Positions 32,101-43,197 of a DNA stretch of 64,000 bases are shown here, one piece after another. The stretch comes from Paraphysomonas bandaiensis (lineage: Eukaryota > Chrysophyceae). The notes beneath the pieces are model-generated. The model was given only the letters and a program-made list of their open reading frames with translations, was not told where the DNA came from and searched no databases. Where the stretch lies: assembly GCA_965644295.1 (NCBI GenBank), contig CBFFRP010000218.1, positions 124,001 to 188,000 of the forward strand, given 5' to 3'. A program made the translations under genes and the position numbers. Within the stretch, counting starts at the first letter, position 1. Every line of letters begins with the position of its first letter.

Positions 32101-35100
32101 GTCGATATATAGTAGTGTTGGAGTGGATGCGACATGTCCTCATTTGATAGCAAAGATTGCATAGGATCGAACCCATCGTTTTTCTGGCTTGTCATGATAT
32201 TCACGAAACCATTGTAAGATAAGACCGGGAAATCTTCACAATGCATTTCCCCCATCCCCTCCGAAATCATCTTGTGTGCTTCCTCAACCGTTAGTTTTCT
32301 GCCCTGCGAAACTTCCCAGAAGTGCTGAAATGTTGGTACACCAATAACCTCATGTAAAACGGACGTGTCAAACTCGTCATCCACTTCTAAAGGAAATATA
32401 TCACTGGTAAAGTCATGTCCAGCGCGGATTTTATTCCATACAATCTCCAGATCCGGTCTAGAATTAACACATTAAATCTAACATTTTCAGATGACAGGTA
32501 CTAACCGTCGTCGCAGCTGGTATACTAAACTATCGAATTGTGAGAATGTAATTTCATCATGTGTTGAATTGCCAATAGTACTTCGCAATAGCGCCGAGGT
32601 AAAGCTTGCACGATCAAACTGAATACCTAAGTTGGACACGAGCTCTATAACCTCTCTACGAGATAAAAAGCCGCGATGTTTGGTATCCAAAAAATTCCAC
32701 TTTTTTCGTAGCAATTGGCGGTCCAGTCCAGCTTCTTGAATGTCAGCATTAATAAGTTGCAATATAAAGCGCAATCCAGTGAACCAATCTTCAAATGAAT
32801 CATCGTCGGTTGCGCATAAATCAAGTGAACGGAAGCCATAAACCAATGAAAACGATCGAGACGGTGGCATAGGTCCGTGAGATACACCCTTGTAAGCATC
32901 AAAAGGTGGGGTCGACTGTCCAGCTACCAGTCTCCACACCAAACGCAAATCCACTAAAATAAACATAAACGACTACATACCAATGGGCTGCTCACATACC
33001 TTGGCAGTCACTGCTGGGTTTCAGTATGTTTTTCGGTTTCCACTGTAGATAATGAAAGTCAGGGGTAATCACTATCACAGTTTTCCGCACACTTCCATTT
33101 CTTCCAAATTTATAGAAAGGGGTAGCTAAATGCAAGACACATAACAATTTATAATGCGATAAAATAAGTACTTACGCTTCAGCAAGTAGGAAATATCATC
33201 TTCAATAGCTTTCAGAGTGCTTGAAACATACATTTCATACTCTTTACTTCTCGACTGGACCTTTTGTAAGGTATATGGGCTGGCATACTCTCCTCCATAG
33301 ACACTCTCACGACTGAACTCGTCAACTGTTGACTGTCGCTTCGAGAGCACTTTCCGGTAAGGACCCATGTTCCGTTCCGGCTCTCTTTCCTCATAATCCT
33401 GATCATGAGAACCAGGAGATTCCACTGTTTCTAGTTTCCTCTTGAGGCGAGAGTTCTCCGCCTCTAAAGCTTGTATGGTTGCTTGTAACTCCGTAATTTT
33501 TGTGTGGTGGATACGATTCACTGGTGCAGCAAGAGGGTTAAATGACGCTCGTCTAGTTTCCGACCCCAACGAGTGTTGAGAAACAATTGTAGTACATCCC
33601 TTAACAGTTATATCCTCCTGAGGTATGGAGGTGACATTGTTATCTGACTTTTCAATATTAGACTGGTGGACATGGAGTGTATCCGCAGTGAGCGTTTTCG
33701 GTTTCTCTGATGCAGTTATCGACCCGGTGATTTGAATTGGATCAAGGGAGACGCCATCATCATGATCACATCCTCCAACATTTTCTTCGCTATCTTCACG
33801 TAAAGAATCTATATCAATATCAATATTACCCTCGTCCATACGATTACTGTTAGTTGTTCCGAAAGAGCCACATGAATCACGGGAGCTTTCTGGTCTCGTA
33901 GCGATTGCACATCGGTTTCTTACGCTCCTTCCTCTCCACAACGCTTGAAGCTTGGCGACTCGAGAAAAGATAAACTCGTCGCGAGCGTTTTGGGACTCAC
34001 GGATTCGTTCTAGTCGTACCAGGAAGCCACGCATAAGAGACTGTATACGAGTAGCAGCACCTCTTCTCTTCCTCAAATTTATCACTCGCAATTTGGCAAT
34101 AAAGCAACGGACCAAACACTGCAATCGAATCGCAGCCGCTCGTATCGCACCATCACGTAGCCTCCGGTAGAAGTGCAAAATTCGACAACCGATCAATTTC
34201 ACAGCCAGCTGTTGAGCTGCATTTAAATAAAAGTAGGCTACAGCCGTCATCATAACACAGTTGTTCCCAACATAAATGCCGGAAATAATATCGTCCATCG
34301 AATACCCAACACTTTCCTGAACACCCTTCACATTGGCACATTGTGCCTTTAGTTCTGGAAGATACGGAAGAAGCTGCACTAAGCTAGTAGCCACTTCGTT
34401 CCATTCCTTTAAGGATGGGTTGTCCAGTCCATGCGATCGGTAGTCCCATAATGCAGTCAAAAATTGAGATGTCAACTGGTTGGACTTCTTGGCAAGCACA
34501 GCAATAGGGCTATAGCGGTTAACCCAGGACACAGAATCAGCACGGTAAGGGTAAGTCTTCTTGTAAAATGTCAGGATACTATCCAATCCAAAGGGACGTA
34601 TTTGTCGCAAAACTATTTTTTGGTCAAACAAAATTGGATTTTGGGAGTCGTTCGGCTTTATGCATAGCATGAACGACGTGTCCGATGTCTTAGCTTCTGC
34701 TAGAATCTCTGCCATTTGAAGAGAGAAAAGCGACGTCAACGTACACACTTTCACCCCGCCTCTGTTCATAACGGATGAGGAGCGAGCACCCATACCCGGA
34801 CGACTGGGCAGAGGACTTGGGCTGTCTTGTAACAGAGAGGGATGTGCAGACCGGGACCGTAAGAATGAGTCGCGCCGATTTTGAGTCGGGGGAGTGCTGC
34901 TAGCAGCCATTTCAAAGGAGTGGCCACGCAGGCTCGGTGATCGCTCTTGCATCACATTCCGCAGACTAGGAGATCGGGAGTGTCCTCCAAGAAGATTACG
35001 GGAACTGGGCGTTCTGCCAGCCCCAAATGAAGCCCTCGATGGAGACAAATCGAGGGAGGGAGGGGGGGTGAGACCTGATGAGTGAGTCTGGTTAGACAAT

Positions 35101-37130
35101 GTCCGGACGTCGCAAAACATCGCCAGCTCCTCCTGTACAAACGATAGAGTAGAAGATCGAAGACACTCTAAAATCTCCATTGCAGGCTCGACTTTATTAC
35201 TATTCGTAAATCCATTGATATCATATCGAACGGATGATACGTAGTGTTGAATCAGGAACTCATACTTCTTCTGCTCATTGCGACCAGCAATAAACATTTT
35301 GTTATTCGAGTGTTGCGTGTATAGGATGCTTGCTAGTTTCTCATCAGAGGTGGATGATTTTAACTTCAATTGGTCATCGCAGATTGTAAAAATGCCATTT
35401 GATTTGTTGTCGAGGAGACGGATTGTCAGAGCATTATCAAAAAAATTAACTATCCCCACATTAACACTCTCCGAGTAGAAAAACTCCTTATCAAGAACGA
35501 ATACCATTTGGTTGAGGAACTGAAATAGACGTTCATTTGAGTAGTTCACACACAACTGCTCCAGGGAATTCCTGTCAAAACACTCAAACCCAGTAAAGTC
35601 ATATATATTAAATTGGTTTTGAGCTATAGGGGTCGCTGGACTACAGTCGAATACATTTCCCTGGTCAGATAATGTGGTATCTGACTTTGTGGGAGTTCCC
35701 TCCGCATTTGCGGCACAGAACAATTCCGCGATTCCAGCATTCACTTTGCTCACGACCCAGCGAAATAAAGAGATGTATAGTTGACTTGCGAATGCATCCC
35801 GTGCCACAAGAGACTCAGCTAAATCCAAATTTTTCTCCACGATGTTTCCAGCAAAGTTGAGACTCCTTTTGGCGACTACGGCTAGGAGGGATTCGAGTGT
35901 TATACCCAGCAACTTGAAGACTCTATTCATATGATCCACACTGGCTGGGTCAGAAGAAAACACTGTAGATACATCCCCATAATTATCTACTTCCTCCAAT
36001 TCAATTTGCCCAAGATGCAAAATCCCTGCAAGTACAGCAAATATAGACGAGTTTTGCTTCGCCTTATTTATTTTTGCAATAGAATCCAAGGCAGCGGCAA
36101 GATCCTTGTAGCTGGACTTCCCCGGACGGAACACCGTTTTCGGTCGAGTCATGGCATATCGGAAGGTAGTAAGGTTGTCAATACCGTACTTGCTCATTGC
36201 TTGAGCCGCGAAATATATGTCGTCAAAAACGTCAAAAAATACATTGTAGTTGGACTCGCCAGGGCGCTGGATGGTGGTCCGATCCATTTCCAGGTGAAAA
36301 CAGCGGAATATGACACCCTTTATGGCTCCTGTTTTTTCACTGAAAGTTATCTTTATCGCTTTGGAGAACCTCGATGATGTGATATTACTCACAGTCTGTG
36401 CGTGACCAAAAGACTCTAGAATAGTGTGCACATGATCAAAGAACTTTATATCTGGAGTAAACGAAGTGTCAGTATCTAGTCGTCGTTGAAGCTTAGCTGC
36501 AATTAATGCAATGTGACTACATAGCTCTCGGGTGCAACGGGACTTGCCCCCGCCTGATTCCCCCAACATGATGACTGCTTGATTCCCAGAGCTTCTGAAA
36601 CTTACATTGGAGGGATGGAGTTTGAGGTACTTTTCATATGCCATTTTTATAATATCTGCTCGGATGGGATTAACGATATCTTGTCGCGCTTTGTCAACTA
36701 AAAAGTAATTTTTGTACATCTTTTCGTTAACAACGCTTGGGATGACCTCGTGACGATTTATAGACAAGAGTACAGGACCCACAGACAAATATCTCACATT
36801 TTCAGCAAAACAATGACGTAAACACTCCACTATCTCAGGTTCATTAATAATCGGTAATGCTGGTAAATCAATATCAGTAATTCTATTAAAATGAGAGTTA
36901 CTCCTTGGTTTAATATGTTGAAACTCATGAATCTCATCATCCTCATATTTAGTCTTAATAATTTCTCTTTCACCATCTAGTACATCAACATGAACTTCAA
37001 CTTTCCCCCCTAATTCTCCTATATGACCAATATCTTTAACAATTGATTTCTTCCATATAGAATCAATTTCATCTGTATAACTCCATACATCAGCACCTTC
37101 ATATATACTACATTTACTTTCATCAACCAT
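29118..37130 (-). CDS. Myosin - phospholipase C-like fusion protein
   Basis: Eight exons: 37130-33176, 33125-33000, 32953-32506, 32457-31886, 31838-31166, 31120-30697, 30646-30506 and 30452-29118. The seven GT-AG introns are 45-53 nt, frame is kept, and the product is 2557 residues. Myosin motor: P-loop GESGGGKS (190-197), switch I NITSSRF (249-255), switch II DFTGFE (511-516), then FGLDSILTFYKKTYPYR. Three IQ-like motifs span about 997-1075 and a coiled coil about 1211-1236. PLC module: PH (about 1311-1430, FEDWFTGLRFIL), EF-hand region (about 1431-1600), X box (from about 1618: PLQHYYIST, GCRALELRIF, SKFPLILMIEVSCG), Y box (MDSNTKKFGSYGSM, GRFRMNGGCGYVLKP) and C2 (about 2000-2190: RKPRNKGFYVVVDLNG, NPFWNE, FRNLTLF). 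An Arg/Ser tail with DLHRRSS units follows. Catalytic histidines are missing. Probable role: lipid-directed motor. Confidence 0.88.
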
Positions 37131-38294
37131 TTAATACATAAAATAGAAATAAAAATAGATTGAAATTATATGAAACTGTTCAAGAGAGTGTTTCTTATGA
37201 TAGTAATGAGCTTGAGTTGGTTAATGTGGAGTGTGGTATCGTCGTAGTATGTATGTGTATATGGAACTCATCTTGTAATTTTTAACGCATATTTTCATAT
37301 AAAATTTTAATTATTCGCTAAAAAAACACACATATAAAAATAAACAGAAATGTACCTGTATACGTATAGACAACCAGTAGCAGTACACTATGTGTACAAT
37401 GTCATACTATAGCCGTACTGTAGGTACATACTTATATGTACGTACATACAGAGTATCATAGTACAGGTAGAGTGGTACTGCTCTATATATACTGTATATG
37501 CTACGACGTACTACTGTTGAAGTATGTGTAAAAAACGGCTACTCTTTTAGCGAAGTTTGAGGGTATTATTGAAAATACGGTACTATATACAGAGCATACC
37601 TTAACCGCTCAATCAGAGAGTGGTGCCGCACATGCACGTGCATAGTGCCATAAGATATAAGATCCATGATGGTTGGGAAGATGTGAATTCTGAATTCCTT
37701 GATTGCTAAGCTCGTAATCGGATGAAACATGCGTAACTAGACTAACACTACTTAGCTGTAGCTCATGATGGAATGTATGTGGAATACTGTTGCATTGTGA
37801 TGCAGAGATAGTACTGTTGTGGTACCAACGTGCTCAACATCACTGCCATTATCTTATACCCTCCAGAATCGAAGATACACGTCCCAAATGAAGAATAGAG
37901 TTTGTAAGTGTTGGTGATTGAAATATCACGCTGACACGATTAAAGCGTACTCTCTCCCTGTCATGCCGCTTTTGCAATTCACAGCTCTCACACTAATATT
38001 TGCTGAATGCTGAATTCCACATACAGAGGAGCTCAAAGGCAAGTACCGATCTCGCTTTTATATACAATAACTCCTGGATATGCGCTACTTGTTAAGGTAG
38101 TGTTACTGCAGTTATGGGGTCATATTTTCTATATACATTTTGCAATAAATCCTATTTTTAGATATAGACTTATTTTTCTCGATCCATGAGTTTCTTTGAG
38201 CCTATGTTGATAAAAAACGACTAGATTTTGGATTAGAAAGTCTTACGATCTAGGTAGCTGGTTTAGTAGTTGTGAAGAACAAAATCGTGAATAG
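37131..38294. other. Intergenic region upstream of the myosin gene
   Basis: About 1.16 kb without a supported gene. It presumably contains the promoter of the myosin-PLC gene, which starts at 37130 and reads leftward. 37420-37530 is rich in short tacgta/gtatat palindromes. Confidence 0.5.
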
Positions 38295-38303
38295 AAATCT
38301 AAT

Positions 38304-40363
38304 GGGAAATATTATTCAACCTAGTCAAATTGGTTGAATTACCTAGTCACGCTATTTTTGGTGGAATAACCTAGTCAAAGTAATAAATGACTCAACCTAG
38401 TCAACTTTGGTATTCAACCTAGTCGTTCTTATATCCATTGATTACACACTGTGACTGTCTAAGATACCATCTCACACCACACAATATATTAGTGGCTTAC
38501 AGAGCATCAAAACAAACACTCAAACATAACAATAAGCTCATATATACATATCTACATAACATAGATGTACGTGTATGTCTATCTAGCCTATCTGTAGCAT
38601 GTATGCATATAGCGATGGTCCCTGTGAGTGTTATGGGGAGGAGGGTGCATGAAGCTGTGGGCATAACTCACTCTATGATCCGCAGGACATCTTGAGATCT
38701 TCATATGCTGTGAGTGATGGCGCTCATCTTCCTTCACTTCAGAACTGAATGAATGACTTCGATTGCTGCATTGGCTTTCAGGGGTGCATAAATCTCCCTA
38801 TTTTTAGTCCAACGGAAAAAAAAGGAGGTTTTCAGGGAACAAACTTCTAAAAGCAGTATCATTGAAGTGGACTGTAGAGCAGCATCAGAACATCAGCATC
38901 ATGAGTGTGTCATCAGTCTTACAGCATCATGAGTGTGTCATCAGTCTTACAGCATCATGAGTGTGTCATCAGCCTTACAGCATCATGAGTGTGTCATCAG
39001 TCTTACAGCACCATGAGTGTGTCATCAGTCTTACAGCATCATGAGTGTGTCATCAGTCTTACAGTATCATGAGTGTGTCATCAGTCTTACAGTATCATGA
39101 GTGTGTCATCAGTCTTACAGCACCATGAGTGTGTCATCAGTCTTACAGCACCATGAGTGTGTCATCAGTCTTACAGCATCATGAGTGTGTCATCAGTCTT
39201 ACAGCATCATGAGTGTGTCATCAGCCTTACAGCACCATGAGTGTGTCATCAGTCTTACAGCATCATGAGTGTGTCAGTAGTCTTACAGTATCATGAGTGT
39301 GTCATCAGTCTTACAGCATCATGAGTGTGTCAGTAGTCTTACAGTATCATGAGTGTGTCATCAGTCTTACAGTATCATGAGTGTGTCATCAGTCTTACAG
39401 TATCATGAGTGTGTCATCAGTCTTACAGTATCATGAGTGTGTCATCAGTCTTACAGCATCTTGCTTTCAGACTGGCTTATGGGTATGTCGTATTTTGGAT
39501 TCAGGTCCTCTGAACTGTAAGTATATGACTAGGTTTTATATTGTACTGATGCGTTTTAGTGGAGTACGGATCACTGTATTATAGGTACCACAGCATATAT
39601 ATGCTGTAAGGGAGGAAGCTTACAAAATCAAGAGCGAAACCTATATTATTATCGTTCTTGTCTACAACTGCCCGCGCTGTGGGTACTAGCAGCTATTGAT
39701 CCTACCTCTAGTGAGGTATGTGCAATAGATATGTACTCTGCATTTATATATTACAATATATTTTGCGTTCTTGTGACTGTTAATCATTGTATGACACAAT
39801 ACTTTTTACAATCTTGTGAGTGCTAATCATTGTATGACAGACATCACAGTATAATATTATGTATGTTGTACGGGAGATCCCTTGATAATCAAGTGCAAAC
39901 CCAATATCGCTTGTGAGGTATGTAAAATACATTTATAACTCTCTACATATCTTAATTATGTGCTCAGGGAACATTGATGTGAAGCACATGTTGATCTCCA
40001 TCAAGACTCACAATGCAGCGAGGTCCCTCATCAACGGTGAACCCACCGATGTCATGGCCCTTGGGAAGCTATGGAATTGCACCGGACATGGTCACCAATT
40101 TCTCATTGGAATGCAACGTTATAATGTTATGTATTGCATGTATACAATATCTACATTTATCAATTGATGGATAGAGTATGCTCCCATGTTTGAATGAAAA
40201 TTTTTATTTTTGACTAGGTGAATACCATAAAACCTAGTCATTGTAAACTGAAAATATGAATTATTAAATGACTAGGTTTTTCAACCGCTTGACTAGGTTT
40301 TTACACCAATTTTGGTGTGACTAGGAAATTACTCCAATTTGACTAGGTTCAATAATAGATCCC
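38304..40363. mobile_element. MULE-type element, 2060 bp, with 9-bp target duplication
   Basis: The left end GGGAAATATTATTCAACCTA and the right end (reverse complement GGGATCTATTATTGAACCTA) begin long imperfect inverted repeats of over 100 bp. These contain several CCTAGTCA motifs. The element is flanked by the identical 9-bp direct repeat AAATCTAAT (38295-38303 and 40364-40372). Long termini plus a 9-bp duplication point to the Mutator superfamily. No transposase is visible. The interior holds a minisatellite and a short coding-like stretch (about 39971-40120, NAARSLINGEPTDVMALGKL) preceded by a plausible acceptor, possibly captured host sequence. It is non-autonomous. Confidence 0.85.
38894..39453. 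repeat. Minisatellite, 28 bp x 20
   Basis: Exactly 560 bp = 20 tandem copies of a 28-bp unit beginning CAGCATCATGAGTGTGTCAT and ending CAGTCTTA, with only substitutions (cat/cac/tat, cagtc/cagcc, catcag/cagtag) and no length changes; a partial unit follows to 39460. The array lies wholly inside the MULE-type element, so it probably grew there. Confidence 0.97.
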
Positions 40364-40372
40364 AAATCTAAT

Positions 40373-40915
40373 TTACGCCACGTCAACAATATTTCGTCAA
40401 GGCGCGACACTTCAGCTTCGTGTTTCTTACAATTTATTGCTAATGAAGTATACAATATAGTCCTTTTATCCTGGTACTATATCTCACATTTCTGTTATTA
40501 AATTTCGTTTGGACTTGATATATGCTGCATTAGTTTCATTGTTAAAGTGACGACTCGGTTTGTATCTAAAACAGGCTCGTTAGAATCATATATTACTTTG
40601 ACATGATATTCACACCAGAATTAGTGCGACTAGGAAATTTCACTATTTGTCAATGTTGAATATATTTCCCGTGTAGGACCACATGTCGAAACATCGACAC
40701 TGTAGTTGAAACAGACGAACCATTGTTGACAGAGTTAATATTGTATTGGTTTTGTCAAATTATATTAATTTTGGGTTGAAGGGTATTCAACTACACCATG
40801 TATATATAAATGGTGCCATACTGCACAATTGCAAATTCTTCAGTAGTCAAACATACTGTAGCCATGCGATGTGTAACTAACATTGCAATTACTATTCGTA
40901 AAGTATTTACAGGAA
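40373..40915. other. Spacer with second MULE-end fragment
   Basis: 40606-40670 ends TTGAATATATTTCCC preceded by CACACCAGAATTAGTGCGAC and TAGGAAATTT, a diverged right terminus of the same family as 38304-40363. No gene is seen in the rest; the desaturase 3' end lies at 40916. Confidence 0.6.
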
Positions 40916-41800
40916 CTAATCTCTTTTCAATCCAGTGGATGTTCCTATTATTGGTTTAATCTCAGTCCCCTCACTCATTAGCACTCCCTTCAAGGCATTC
41001 CATATAGTAGAATAATAGTAGAAAGGAACATACGGCGCAAGGTGGTGAATATTATGATAATTTTGGTGAAGCAGAGGCCAGGTTAGTAAGGATGTGTTGC
41101 TACCATACAACGATATCACACTCGTTGCCTTGTATTCACTCTCAGTTCGTGGAATATCGTGAGATCGGTGAGGTAAATAATCGAAGAAATACGCCAGCAT
41201 GGTTAGAGCAAGTCGGCCGGGTAGTAGGACAGTCCATAGAACCGGGCGTTGAAATCCATTGTGATACAAAATATATAACGCAGAATAGGACCCGAAAAGT
41301 AAAATTAGTGAGATAACAGATTCCATCAACGGACGCTGAAATGTGAATAGTTTAGGAAGATAATACACATAATAACGCAGCTCAGTGGTTAGCCATTTTA
41401 GGGGCAACAGATACGATGGACCAGTTCCAGCGTATGCGTCGGGATCTTTCTCGTGATCATTAGTATGCTTATGATGTTGCAAGTGCATATGCTTAAAAGC
41501 AAAATACGGGAGAGGAAAGCATAATCCACAGATTACACCTACAGTATCGTTTAAACTGCGCATACCGCTACTCACAGTAGCAATTGATCCATGACATGCA
41601 TCATGCATGGGAGTAAACACCGCAAAGATACTGGCTGTCGATACTACAAATGCCAAAATAATATTAATTTTCCCCCAATGTAACAAGAAAAACATGGACA
41701 GTTGAGTGATAATGCACACAATAGCCAACAGAAGAGTTAATACAGCCACACTAGGTATACGAATAATCTCCTGAACTTTCTTTGGGGTTAAGAGATGCAT
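40916..41800 (-). CDS. Membrane fatty-acid desaturase/hydroxylase family protein
   Basis: 294 residues, single exon. Three His boxes of the membrane di-iron desaturase superfamily are present: HDACH (66-70), HLQHHKHTN (from 106; HLQHH 106-110) and HNIHH (249-253, in LLHQNYHNIHHLAPYVPFYYY). Four or more hydrophobic segments place it in a membrane. The FDYLPHRSHD segment and HQNYHNIHHL closely recall a subgroup shared with bacterial beta-carotene hydroxylase-like (CrtR-type) and acyl desaturases, so the substrate could be a fatty acyl chain or a carotenoid. It is shorter than the front-end desaturases of stramenopiles and has no cytochrome b5 domain. All metal ligands look intact. Lack of introns in an intron-rich genome and the bacterial-type motifs are compatible with horizontal acquisition but do not prove it. 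Confidence 0.8.
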   Translation of the reverse strand: MHLLTPKKVQEIIRIPSVAVLTLLLAIVCIITQLSMFFLLHWGKINIILAFVVSTASIFAVFTPMHDACHGSIATVSSGMRSLNDTVGVICGLCFPLPYFAFKHMHLQHHKHTNDHEKDPDAYAGTGPSYLLPLKWLTTELRYYVYYLPKLFTFQRPLMESVISLILLFGSYSALYILYHNGFQRPVLWTVLLPGRLALTMLAYFFDYLPHRSHDIPRTESEYKATSVISLYGSNTSLLTWPLLHQNYHNIHHLAPYVPFYYYSTIWNALKGVLMSEGTEIKPIIGTSTGLKRD

Positions 41801-41923
41801 CTTATCAATGATGTTATAATCTGTCTAAATCCCTTCTTTCCTATTGATATATTCACAATGATTGCACGTAAATAGGTTATGGTTTAGGTACACAGATATG
41901 CTACTATATCTTTGCTTGCTGCC

Positions 41924-42225
41924 GTATTGGCATCCTTTGTATATTTTTGTTCCAAGATGCCTCTAATATTGAGACAACAATTATATGTATTCCTGCCGCA
42001 GTTGTACTTCAGTATTATAGAAGCTTTCTGCTTCAATTATTTTCCGAAAAATAAGATGCTGACTGCCGATACGCGCGTATAGGCTGTCAGCATCTTATTT
42101 TTCGGAAATAAATTGAAGCAAAACTAGTGTATATTACTGCAATACAACTACAGCTGGAATACAGATATTTATTGCCTCAATATTAGAGGCATCTTGGAAG
42201 AAAAATATACAAAGGATGTCGATAC
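41924..42225. mobile_element. Foldback (palindromic) MITE
   Basis: About 300 bp forming one imperfect palindrome centred near 42074. The left arm starts GTATTGGCATCCTTTGTATA and the right arm ends with its near complement (TATACAAAGGATGTCGATAC). Each arm corresponds to the single units at 55377-55515 and 63184-63319, so the element is two units joined head to head. There is no coding capacity. The RNA would form a very long hairpin. Confidence 0.85.
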
Positions 42226-42733
42226 GTCGTGTGCTGCTGTGTAGAAGTACATACCGTGTATATACTATACTGCTGTAATAGTGCTGTAGGAATTCCTATA
42301 TGTATAAGCTACAGAATGTATATGAATGATTTTGTACAGTGTTTTTCATAGTTAAACAACTTCTATATGGAACAATGTGTATCATATGTATCAAACCAGT
42401 CTGTTATACGTATAATACAACAGTATTCATATGACATACTCACCCATATTATAGTACGTACAAATGAACCAATCATAATTCTTAAGGAAAACTTGATTGG
42501 ATGTAATGCATTGGGTAACTATTAGTAGGCATTGGACCAATCATCATGACTGGTGGAAAGAGATAGATACGAATTAGCATGCTTGACAAGCGTTACGTGC
42601 GACACCAATGCTTTAATATCTTTGATAACGACGATAACGATTGATTGTGATGTCTTGGACATATTATCATTATTATTGTGTGGTTATACCTTTATCAGTT
42701 CATATTATATCAATTCATATATAGTTATATATC
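42226..42733. other. Spacer before the surface-protein gene
   Basis: About 500 bp with no recognisable gene. It lies between the foldback element and the start codon at 42734 and so should hold the original promoter of the P-T-G-Q repeat gene. Confidence 0.4.
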
Positions 42734-42856
42734 ATGAAACTGCATCACATTATCTGCTGGATACTTCTATTGACCCAAAACTTTGTTAGCTTTATAGCTG
42801 CAACATCTGCTCCGACATCGGTACCATCCGGAGAACCTTCTGGTCAACCCACTGGA
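42734..42856 (+). pseudogene. First 41 codons of the interrupted P-T-G-Q repeat protein
   Basis: ATG 42734 opens a signal peptide (MKLHHIICWILLLTQNFVSF) followed by [19 protein letters not shown]. The last codons end exactly at the left LTR of a retrotransposon. The segment is 123 nt, an exact number of codons, and reads in frame with the sequence beyond the right LTR (TTG CCC ACT GGT from 48392) if the insert and one TGGA copy are ignored. It is therefore the original 5' exon of the downstream gene, disconnected by the insertion. Confidence 0.9.
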
Positions 42857-43197
42857 TGTAGGACTATCCACTTACATATAGAATATATACGTGTACATGT
42901 CCTGTATTATATGATTAGTAGTACAGTACTGTATTGTATACGTGTACCATGTAGTTAGGAATACAAACTGTAGGGAATGTGATTGTTGTTGGGATTAGCA
43001 ATAGCCGTTGATATTGTAGACAGTATTATTAGCCGTTGATATTGTAGACAGTATTATTCATGATTCATTATACGATAATAATCATTATTTTGTACTTCTG
43101 TACTTGGGTATTGCTTTGCACACATACACATATGTATGCAAGCCCACAGTAATATTACTTAATAAGTAGTACTCAATCTCTGTGATATAACAATATT

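Noticed and set aside
32954-33176. Myosin and PLC as two adjacent genes
   Set aside because: The apparent stop after the myosin ORF lies within a canonical 50-nt intron, and splicing restores a continuous PH domain; no start codon context or promoter gap exists between them.
35931-36377. 148-codon ORF opposite the myosin motor
   Set aside because: Antisense shadow of a conserved motor domain; the sequence has no protein-like features of its own.
38894-39460. Possible CRISPR-like array
   Set aside because: The 28-bp units are head-to-tail with no unique spacers, so it is a minisatellite; the genome is also eukaryotic.
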